Assembly (NCBI GenBank): GCA_937902695.1
Contig: CALFNI010000369.1
Location: 1 to 20,841, forward strand
Direction: 5' to 3'
Origin: an uncultured Rhodanobacteraceae bacterium
GTDB lineage: Bacteria; Pseudomonadota; Gammaproteobacteria; Xanthomonadales; Rhodanobacteraceae
Length of the DNA: 20,841 nt
Part shown: positions 6,529 through 12,607 of the stretch, in pieces
Layout of the letters: each line of letters starts with the position of its first letter
Position numbering within the stretch: the stretch's first letter is position 1
Translations under genes and position numbers: made by a program
The notes under the pieces: generated by a model
What the model saw: only the letters and a program-made list of their open reading frames with translations
What the model was told of the DNA's origin: nothing
The model's database searches: none

Positions 6529-7593
6529 TCAGTCGCCGGGCGCGTCGAGCACTTCGTCCGGCGCCTCGACCGTGTAGCCCCTCGCCTTGAGCCCGGCGAG
6601 ATAGCCGTCCTTCGCAAGAAGATCCGTGATCGGCAACCGGGCGAACGTCACCGCGTTCTTCGCGAGCGCCGCAGACGCCGCGTCGACCCATGTTTTCCGG
6701 AGGCGCTCGGGCAGATCGTCGATGCCGCGCTCCTTGGCGAGGTTCGTGCCCGTGACGGCCGCGATGCACGCCTCGCGCTGGTCGCTGTCCGGCAGCGTGC
6801 GCAGCTTGCCGATATCGCCGGTCGCCCAGGCGTTCGCGCGCTCGGCCATGGTGTCGAGATCGCTGTCGATGCGGTCCAGCGTCTTCGAGAAGCAGTCGAG
6901 GTCGTTCATCGCGCCGTTCTTGAACTCCCTGACCGCGCCGCGCGGATCGTCGACGTCGACCTTGTAGGTCGGCTTGGTCGTCTCGATGTTGCGCGCCTTC
7001 ACCGCACGGTCGACTACGTCGCTGACGTCCTCGCGCGTGAGCCCGGCCTTCTTGATCGCTTCGTTCCACAGCTCGATCGCGGCGAAGATCGGGCGCCACG
7101 TCTCGATGTTGCGGCCGCGGCCCGCGCCGAAATATTTCGTCTTCAGTGCGATCCAGCGTGCGTAGAGATCGGGCGGCACGACCTGCTGCAGCGTCTTGTG
7201 ATCGGGGTTGTCGCGTACGCCGACCAGCGATCCCATGAGGGCGATCTTGCCGAAGAAGCCGACGTCGGCATTGACCTTGACGCGCGGCGGATCGAGCACG
7301 GCCTGCGCCGTCGCGATGGCCGCTTCGACGTCCTTCGGCTGCCAGTGCATGTTCTTCGGCAGCGGCGACAGCGTGCCGAGGATCCACAGCACGTGATCGC
7401 CCGACGTGACTTTCCAGAGCCCGGGGCCTGGCTGCTCGCCGCTGACGACGATCGTCGGAAGCTCGGCCGCATCGGCGTGCTTCGCCGCTTCGGTCGGCGC
7501 CTGTGCGGACGCGCACGCGGCAGCGATCCCGAACGCAATCGCCGGAAGCAGCCGGCTCGCCTTGCCCAAGGACGGACTCGTCATGGCGCGCAT
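6529..7593 (-). CDS. TraB/GumN family exported protein
   Basis: A 354-residue protein with an N-terminal signal peptide (hydrophobic LLPAIAFGIAAACASA, cleavage probably after AQA near residue 31). The mature part begins with GPGLWKVTSGDHVLWILGTL, the first conserved block of the TraB/GumN (PF01963) family, in which xanthomonad GumN proteins are found. The fold is related to Tiki/EreA-type metalloproteins; here the usual GTxH motif reads GTLSPLPKN, so the usual histidine is absent at that point and activity is doubtful. The function in bacteria is not established. An alternative start is the ATG at 7584 (MTSPSLGKA), which leaves a more compact signal peptide; no strong ribosome binding site separates the two. 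It is not next to gum or other polysaccharide biosynthesis genes except glmS, with which it converges. Confidence 0.85.
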   Translation of the reverse strand: MRAMTSPSLGKASRLLPAIAFGIAAACASAQAPTEAAKHADAAELPTIVVSGEQPGPGLWKVTSGDHVLWILGTLSPLPKNMHWQPKDVEAAIATAQAVLDPPRVKVNADVGFFGKIALMGSLVGVRDNPDHKTLQQVVPPDLYARWIALKTKYFGAGRGRNIETWRPIFAAIELWNEAIKKAGLTREDVSDVVDRAVKARNIETTKPTYKVDVDDPRGAVREFKNGAMNDLDCFSKTLDRIDSDLDTMAERANAWATGDIGKLRTLPDSDQREACIAAVTGTNLAKERGIDDLPERLRKTWVDAASAALAKNAVTFARLPITDLLAKDGYLAGLKARGYTVEAPDEVLDAPGD

Positions 7594-7616
7594 GGTGAAG
7601 CGCGGCGACCGAACGC

Positions 7617-7634
7617 CGCCTGTCTCGGCAGGCG
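7617..7634. promoter_or_regulatory. Hairpin in the GumN-family/LOG divergent region
   Basis: CGCCTG (7617-7622) pairs with CAGGCG (7629-7634) around six bases. It lies between two divergent genes, so it could be an operator or leader element. A TAGGAT hexamer at 7670-7675 could be the -10 of the LOG gene, with a short leader of about 20 bases; its -35 is weak. Confidence 0.25.
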
Positions 7635-7701
7635 CGCGCCGGCGATTCCGTGCGTCGGAGCCGTCGGGTTAGGATGCGCCTTCGCCCCGGACCGACGCGT
7701 C

Positions 7702-8283
7702 ATGCGCATCTGCGTCTACTGCGCTTCCAGCGAGCATTGCGACCGCATCTATCACGACGCGGCGACCGCGCTCGGACGCACGCTCGCCGAAGCGGGCTGC
7801 ACGATCGTCTACGGCGGCGGCGCGGTCGGGCTCATGGGATCGCTCGCGAACGGCGCGCTCGCGGCGGGCGGCGAGGTGGTCGGCATCATTCCGCGCTTCA
7901 TGACCGAGGTCGAATGGCAGCACCCGGGCCTCGCGACCCTCGAAGTCGTCGAGGACATGCGCGAGCGCAAGCACCGCCTCCTGACCGGATCGGACGCGGT
8001 CGTCGCATTGCCCGGCGGCTGCGGCACGCTCGAGGAACTGTTCGAAGCGCTGACGCTGAAGCGGCTCGGGCTTTATTTCAATCCGATCGTGCTCGTGAAC
8101 ACGAACGGCTTCTACGCGCCGCTCGAGACGTTCATGGAGCAGATGATCGAGCAGCGCTTCATGAATCCGCAGCACCGCGAGATGTGGACGCTCGTCGACA
8201 CGATCGACGCCGTGCTGCCTGCGATCCGCTCCGCGCCGCGCTGGCGCGAGGATGCGCGCAGCTACGCCGTCGTGCGTCCGTAG
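7702..8283 (+). CDS. LOG-family nucleoside 5'-monophosphate phosphoribohydrolase (TIGR00730)
   Basis: A 193-residue Rossmann-fold protein. It begins MRICVYCASS, then has VYGGGAVGLMG (about 34-44), the arginine/lysine segment MRERKHRL, and the family signature PGGCGTLEEL (about 104-113), whose PGGxGTxxE motif binds the nucleotide phosphate and supplies the catalytic glutamate. LOG enzymes split AMP-type nucleotides, including cytokinin riboside monophosphates, into base and ribose-5-phosphate. Bacterial members often act as housekeeping nucleotide hydrolases, so cytokinin production should not be assumed. The ATG at 7702 gives the normal family N-terminus. The gene converges with the TfoX-domain gene with four bases between their ends. 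Confidence 0.92.
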   Translation: MRICVYCASSEHCDRIYHDAATALGRTLAEAGCTIVYGGGAVGLMGSLANGALAAGGEVVGIIPRFMTEVEWQHPGLATLEVVEDMRERKHRLLTGSDAVVALPGGCGTLEELFEALTLKRLGLYFNPIVLVNTNGFYAPLETFMEQMIEQRFMNPQHREMWTLVDTIDAVLPAIRSAPRWREDARSYAVVRP

Positions 8284-8287
8284 CGCG

Positions 8288-8731
8288 TCACTCGAAACGA
8301 CTCGCGCCGCCGGGATCGCTCTCGGTGCCGGCGCTTTCGCCCGGCTCCGCGTCGGGCGAGTCGAAGAGACTGCTCTCGCCGGACGCGTGCGAATCGGTTT
8401 CGTTGTCGTCGGCGCCGTTGCGCGACGCGCGCTCGCTCGCCGCCGCGGCCTTTTCCCAGCGCGTGCGGATCGGGTTCGCCGATTCGGCCGCTTCGAGGCC
8501 GGACAGGAGCTCCTGCTTGCGCGCCTCGGGCAGCTCGGCCCAGTGGCAGTCGGCCATCGCGCCGGCCATCGCATAGAGGAGGTTGAGGCTCGGCCGGAAC
8601 CCGGCGCGCTTGACCTTGAGGAATGCTTCGACCGGACCGACGCGGGTCAAGTCCTCGGTCGTCCTGACGCCGACCTGACGCAGCCACGCCGCGGACTTCG
8701 GTCCCACGTTGCGGATCTTGGTGCTAGCCAT
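8288..8731 (-). CDS. TfoX C-terminal-domain protein
   Basis: A 147-residue protein. Residues 1-80 (TKIRNVGPKSAAWLRQVGV, then DLTRVGPVEAFLKVKRAGF and LNLLYAMAGAM) match the helix-hairpin-helix-like TfoX_C domain found at the end of the competence regulator TfoX/Sxy. The N-terminal TfoX domain is absent, so this is a standalone C-domain protein, a common form in proteobacteria with unknown role. A charged, low-complexity tail rich in Glu, Asp, Ser and Ala follows from about 95. GGGGGAGG immediately precedes the ATG, and the start lies 18 bases after the stop of the methionine sulfoxide reductase gene, so the two form an operon. Confidence 0.85.
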   Translation of the reverse strand: MASTKIRNVGPKSAAWLRQVGVRTTEDLTRVGPVEAFLKVKRAGFRPSLNLLYAMAGAMADCHWAELPEARKQELLSGLEAAESANPIRTRWEKAAAASERASRNGADDNETDSHASGESSLFDSPDAEPGESAGTESDPGGASRFE

Positions 8732-8749
8732 CGCCTCCCCCGTCGCGGA

Positions 8750-9238
8750 TCAGCCGCGCAATGACTCCATGAATATCGCACACAGCCGTTCCATGCCTTC
8801 GCGGTCGTCGTCGTCGAAACGCGCGAGATCGGGACTGTCGACATCCCAGACGCCGATCAGGTTCTTGCCGTCGACGAGCGGCACGACGATCTCGCTGCGT
8901 GACGCGGCATCGCACGCGATGTGCCCCGGAAACGCATCGACGTCGCGGACGACCTGCGTCTCGCCCGTCACCGCCGCCGTGCCGCAGACGCCCTTGCCGA
9001 GCGCGATGCGCACGCACGCCGGCCTTCCCTGGAAAGGGCCGACGACGAGCTCGGTGCCGTCGAAGAAATAGAACCCGCACCAGTTGATCGCCGGCAGCGC
9101 ACTGAAGATCAGCGCCGCGAAGTTCGCCGCGTTCGCGACGCGATCGCGCTCGCCGGCGAGGAGGCCGCGCGCCTGTGCGGCGAGCTCCTCGTAGAGGCCT
9201 GCCTTGGTCGTCGATTGCGCGGCTGCGACAGCGAACAT
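8750..9238 (-). CDS. msrC: Free methionine-R-sulfoxide reductase (GAF domain)
   Basis: A 162-residue cytoplasmic GAF-domain enzyme that reduces free L-methionine-(R)-sulfoxide to methionine using thioredoxin or glutaredoxin. Cysteines at 75, 85 and 109 have exactly the 10- and 24-residue spacing of the three redox cysteines of the E. coli enzyme (84, 94, 118). The last, in HIACDAASRSEIVVPL, is the expected catalytic one. NWCGFYFFDG, GKGVCGTAA and GVWDVDSP are the other family blocks. The frame is open further upstream to 9361, but the start at 9238 gives the family N-terminus, has GGAA five bases before the ATG, and avoids overlap with the divergent gene at 9327. The TfoX-domain gene follows in the same operon. 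Confidence 0.93.
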   Translation of the reverse strand: MFAVAAAQSTTKAGLYEELAAQARGLLAGERDRVANAANFAALIFSALPAINWCGFYFFDGTELVVGPFQGRPACVRIALGKGVCGTAAVTGETQVVRDVDAFPGHIACDAASRSEIVVPLVDGKNLIGVWDVDSPDLARFDDDDREGMERLCAIFMESLRG

Positions 9239-9326
9239 GCGGGTTCCGAATGCGCCAATGCGCCATTGTACGCCGACCCGAAGCCCGCTACCGCTGGCAT
9301 ACTGCGGCCGGACAGGGGTTTGCGAC

Positions 9327-10067
9327 GTGACGACGCCGACGGTCGACCATGGTTTCCGCATCCGGGGCGTTCAGCCGACGCGCGTGGACGCCTTCGTCGA
9401 CGCGGCATTCGCGTTCGCGGTCACGCTGCTCGTGATCTCGATCGGCCACGTGCCGCAATCGGTCGGCGACCTGGTCCAGGCGCTGCGCGGCGTGCCGGCG
9501 TTCGCGGCGAGCTTCTACATCATCTCGCGGTTCTGGCAGGCGCACCGGAGCTGGTCGCGCCACTACGGCATCGAGGATGCCTACGGCGTCCGGCTGAGCC
9601 TCGCGCTCGTGTTCCTGCTGCTCGTCTACGTGTATCCGCTGCGCATGGTCGCCGGGCTCACGTTTGCAAGCTTCAGCGGCGGTGCGCTCGAGGAAACGCC
9701 GATCGTCGTCCGCTCGGTCGCGGACCTGCGCACGATCTACGTCGTGTTCGGCATCGGCTACGCGCTCACCGGGACGATCTTCGTGCTGCTGCACCGGCAC
9801 GCGCTCGGCCTCGCCGATGCGCTCGGGCTGACCGCGGCCGAGCGCATCCGGACGCGCACGATCTGCCGGCGCTGGACGGGCGTGATCGCGCTCGCGGGCC
9901 TTTCGGCCATCCTCGCCAGCGTGCTGCCGATGGGCCGCGACGCGGCGTTTCCATGCGACATCGTGCCGGGCTTCCTCTACCTTCTGTTGATTCCGATGAT
10001 CCGGCTGATCGTCCGCCGCGAGCGACACGAGCTCGCCGCGCTGCCGGTCGCGGCGCGCGCGCCTTGA
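9327..10067 (+). CDS. TMEM175-family (DUF1211) putative potassium channel
   Basis: A 246-residue integral membrane protein with about six hydrophobic segments. The N-terminal helix reads RVDAFVDAAFAFAVTLLVISIG. This matches the TMEM175 pore helix, where an FSD motif precedes a run of small and aliphatic residues; here the motif is FVD. RFWQAHRSW (68-76) matches the conserved Trp/His segment of the third helix. Bacterial TMEM175 proteins form tetrameric K+-permeable channels. GTG at 9327 is chosen as start: AGGGG precedes it by about eight bases, and the only nearby ATG (9349) is out of frame. It is the first gene of a tightly coupled operon; its stop overlaps the TTG of bioD as TTGA. Confidence 0.78.
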   Translation: MTTPTVDHGFRIRGVQPTRVDAFVDAAFAFAVTLLVISIGHVPQSVGDLVQALRGVPAFAASFYIISRFWQAHRSWSRHYGIEDAYGVRLSLALVFLLLVYVYPLRMVAGLTFASFSGGALEETPIVVRSVADLRTIYVVFGIGYALTGTIFVLLHRHALGLADALGLTAAERIRTRTICRRWTGVIALAGLSAILASVLPMGRDAAFPCDIVPGFLYLLLIPMIRLIVRRERHELAALPVAARAP

Positions 10068-10744
10068 GCGCGCGCGGCGTGTTCGTCGCCGGCACCGACA
10101 CCGGTATCGGCAAGACGCGCATCGCCGCCCTGCTCGTGCGGGCGCAGCGTGCGTGCGGGCGGAGCGCCGTCGGCATGAAGCCGGTTGCGAGCGGATGCCG
10201 CGAGACGCCGGATGGCCTGCGCAGCGAAGACGCCGAGGCGCTGATCGCCGCGAGCGAACCCGTGCCGCCGTATGCGCTCTGCAATCCGTACGCGCTGGCG
10301 CCGCCGATCGCGCCGCACATCGCCGCGCGCGAGGCCGGCGTCGAGATCGCGCTCGCTCCGATCGATTCGGCGTACCGCAGGCTCGCGACGACGGCCGATC
10401 GCGTCGTCGTCGAAGGTGTAGGCGGCTGGTGCGTGCCGTTCTCCGATGCGCTGATGCAGGCCGATCTCGTGCGCGCGCTCGGCGTGCCGGTCGTGCTCGT
10501 CGTCGGGCTCAGGCTCGGATGCATCAATCATGCGCTCCTGAGCGCGCGGGCGAGCGTCGCCGACGGTTGCGTGCTCTCGGGATGGATTGCGAACCGCATC
10601 GATCCGGACATGGCGCGCGCCGAGGAAAACATCGAGGCCCTCTGCGCGCGCATCGGTGCGCCGCTGCTCGGCGTCGTCGCGCATGCATCCGTGCCGCGCG
10701 AAGCCGATGTCGACGCGCTGCTTGCCGCGGCGCGCGCGCTCTGA
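10064..10744 (+). CDS. bioD: Dethiobiotin synthetase
   Basis: A 226-residue cytoplasmic enzyme that closes the ureido ring of dethiobiotin from 7,8-diaminopelargonate, CO2 and ATP, the penultimate step of biotin synthesis. The P-loop GTDTGIGKT (10-18), GMKPVASGC (38-46), VVVEGVGGWCVP (115-126) with the catalytic Glu, and VGLRLGCINHALLS are all characteristic. The start is taken as TTG at 10064, giving MSARGVFVAGTDTG like other family members and overlapping the upstream TGA (TTGA). GTG at 10079 is a shorter alternative that would trim the N-terminus. Being separate from bioA/B/F/C and lying between two membrane-protein genes is unusual context. The next gene starts three bases after the stop. 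Confidence 0.94.
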   Translation: MSARGVFVAGTDTGIGKTRIAALLVRAQRACGRSAVGMKPVASGCRETPDGLRSEDAEALIAASEPVPPYALCNPYALAPPIAPHIAAREAGVEIALAPIDSAYRRLATTADRVVVEGVGGWCVPFSDALMQADLVRALGVPVVLVVGLRLGCINHALLSARASVADGCVLSGWIANRIDPDMARAEENIEALCARIGAPLLGVVAHASVPREADVDALLAAARAL

Positions 10745-10747
10745 GCG

Positions 10748-12133
10748 ATGAAAGCGCGTTCGTCAGATCGCGGTGCGGTACTGGCGACGGCGCTGCCATG
10801 GCTGATCGCGGTGGGCGGTTTCACGTTCGACATCGCCGCTTTCTGGCCCGGCCAGATGTCGTTCGATTCGGCGTACGCGTGGTGGCAGGCGCGCGGCGGC
10901 TTCACGACCGACATCGCGCCGCCGATGTTCGTCGTCGTATGGCGCATCGTCGATGTGCTGCACGAAGGCCCCGCGCTCATGTTCGCGCTGCACCTCGCGC
11001 TCTTCTGGAGCGGGCTCGCGCTCATCGGGCGCGCGCTGCGACTCGCTGCCTGGCGCGCGGGCGCGATGATGCTGATCGCCGCGTTTGCGCCGGTGCCGTG
11101 GCTGCTGCGCGGGCACGTCTGGACCGACGTCGCGCTGTTTTCCGCGCTGCTGTTCGCGATCGGCGCGCTCGCGCAAGCGCAGGCGACGCGCCGGCGTCGC
11201 TGGCTGCTCGCGGCGGTGCCGGCGCTGGTCTACGCCGCGGCCGTGCGCCACAACGCACTGCCCGCGGTGCTGCCGATCGCCATCTGGTTCGGCGCGATCG
11301 CGATGTCGCCAGCCGCGACGCGCACGCGCGTCGCGGTCGCCGCGCTTGCGCTTGTCGCCATCGTCGTCGCGACGGTGGCACTCGTGAACGCAGGCGTGCA
11401 ACGCCGCGTGCCGCTCTGGCCCGCCACGGCCGAATGGGATCTCGCCGCGATCTCGATCGACGCCGGCGAGATGCTGCTGCCCGCCTTCATGATCGGCCCC
11501 GGCCTCGATGTTCCCGAGCTCGCCGCCGCATACCGCGACTGGAACATCACGCCGATGCTGACGAACACGCGGCACGGCATGCGCGATCCCTTCATGGAGC
11601 CCTTCACGCCCGCGCAGCTCGCCGAGTTGAAAGCGGCCTGGCTTGGCGCGATTCGCGCGCACCCGCGCGCGTGGCTCGCCCATCACTGGCGCCGCGCCGC
11701 CGCGCTCGTCGGCGTGCACGATGCGTCGTGGCCGCACGAGCTGGTCTATGTCGACGACGAGATCGGTTACGGCGACAACCCGCCGATCGCGCGCAACCCG
11801 ACGGCGTTGCACCGATCGCTGATGCAGACGGCCGCGCGGCTGAGCGCGACATCGTGGCTCGCCGGCTGGCCGTATCTCCTGATCGGAGTGTTCGCGGCGC
11901 TGCCTGCGTGGCAGCGACGCCGCGAGCCGGCGGGCAACGTCGCGATCGTTCTGCTTGCGAGCGCGTGGCTCTATCTCGGACCCCTGCTCGTGCTCGCGCC
12001 GGCGGAGCTGCGCTATCTCGGCTGGACCTGCCTCGCGAGCGTCGTCGCCGCGACCATCGTCGCGCTCGTTCCGCGTTCGTTCCGGAGCCGCCCTGCTAGA
12101 CTCGTGGCCTCGACGGACCGGACCCTTCGATGA
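10748..12133 (+). CDS. Multi-pass membrane protein, GT-C glycosyltransferase-like
   Basis: A 461-residue protein with roughly nine transmembrane segments. The first loop contains WPGQMSFDSAYAWWQARGG followed by DIAPPMF. It resembles the acidic loop of GT-C type enzymes, in which an aspartate in the first outer loop is catalytic, and of uncharacterised proteins carrying a PG-MSxDS...PP pattern. WTDVALFSALLF and VRHNALPAVLPIAIW are two further blocks seen in that group. A large soluble loop lies between about 210 and 350. GT-C enzymes use polyprenyl-phosphate sugars at the outer face of the membrane, so envelope glycan modification is a plausible but unproven role. No donor or acceptor can be deduced. 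Spacing of three bases from bioD and an ATGA overlap with the next gene place it inside one operon. Confidence 0.7.
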   Translation: MKARSSDRGAVLATALPWLIAVGGFTFDIAAFWPGQMSFDSAYAWWQARGGFTTDIAPPMFVVVWRIVDVLHEGPALMFALHLALFWSGLALIGRALRLAAWRAGAMMLIAAFAPVPWLLRGHVWTDVALFSALLFAIGALAQAQATRRRRWLLAAVPALVYAAAVRHNALPAVLPIAIWFGAIAMSPAATRTRVAVAALALVAIVVATVALVNAGVQRRVPLWPATAEWDLAAISIDAGEMLLPAFMIGPGLDVPELAAAYRDWNITPMLTNTRHGMRDPFMEPFTPAQLAELKAAWLGAIRAHPRAWLAHHWRRAAALVGVHDASWPHELVYVDDEIGYGDNPPIARNPTALHRSLMQTAARLSATSWLAGWPYLLIGVFAALPAWQRRREPAGNVAIVLLASAWLYLGPLLVLAPAELRYLGWTCLASVVAATIVALVPRSFRSRPARLVASTDRTLR

Positions 12134-12477
12134 GCACGCAGCGCTATTTCATTTCGATCGACGACCTGCCGCGCGCGCGCGGCGAATCCCACGAGCTGTC
12201 GTTCCACGGCGGCTCGCCGGAAAGTTTCGCAAGCCTGCTCCAGGACGCGCTGCGCTCGCCCTCGCTGTGGCAACGCTGGCGGCAGATGCAGCCCGATCCC
12301 GATGCGATCGATCCCGCGCTCGGCGCGAGCGATCCCGCTGCCGTCGTGAGCGCGGAGCAGCACGATCTTCATACCGACGTGCAGGTCGTGACCTCGCTGC
12401 CGCACGCGATCATCCGGCACCGGCTCGGGCTCCTGATCGGGAAGCACTGGACGCTGCGCGACGTGAAAGCGGCGTAG
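12130..12477 (+). CDS. Conserved hypothetical protein
   Basis: A 115-residue soluble protein starting by ATGA overlap with the GT-C-like gene, so it is translationally coupled to it. I recognise no characterised domain. It begins QRYFISIDDLPRARGE, has FHGGSPESFASLLQDALRSP and a short WQRWRQMQ helix, and ends GKHWTLRDVKA. No signal peptide or transmembrane segment is seen. From memory, similar short proteins occur in Xanthomonadaceae, but I cannot verify that here. Its partnership with the membrane protein upstream is an inference from gene order. The REP pair that follows probably ends the operon. Confidence 0.75.
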   Translation: MSTQRYFISIDDLPRARGESHELSFHGGSPESFASLLQDALRSPSLWQRWRQMQPDPDAIDPALGASDPAAVVSAEQHDLHTDVQVVTSLPHAIIRHRLGLLIGKHWTLRDVKAA

Positions 12478-12496
12478 CCACGCAACGCGCGCTACG

Positions 12497-12580
12497 CCGT
12501 CCGGGCGAAAGCCGGGACCGAGCCCTTGGTTTGCTGACGACGCAAGGCGCTGGGTCCCCGCTTTCGCGGGGACGACGACG
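12497..12580. repeat. Inverted pair of REP-like palindromes
   Basis: The right element (about 12550-12575) contains a perfect 8-bp hairpin, GTCCCCGC-TTTC-GCGGGGAC. The left element (about 12498-12522) is a degenerate copy in opposite orientation, GTCCGGGC-GAAA-GCCGGGAC with two stem mismatches. Over 25 bases the two arms are inverted repeats with about four mismatches, separated by about 27 bases. Such pairs of short palindromes between convergent genes are typical of REP/BIME elements in gammaproteobacteria and often act as transcription barriers. The strong hairpin lacks a T-tract. Confidence 0.7.
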
Positions 12581-12581
12581 A

Positions 12582-12607
12582 CTAGCTTCCCCGATGCCTA
12601 GCTTCCC
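12582..12607. repeat. 10-bp direct repeat next to the REP pair
   Basis: CTAGCTTCCC occurs at 12582-12591 and again at 12598-12607. The second copy contains the stop codon (TAG on the minus strand) and the last Gly-Ser codons of the protease gene. The duplication may come from slippage or from the event that placed the REP pair here. Confidence 0.55.

Noticed and set aside
9239-9361. Extended N-terminus of the methionine sulfoxide reductase to 9361.
   Set aside because: It would overlap the divergent channel gene, has no family similarity, and the cysteine spacing and GAF start fit the shorter protein.
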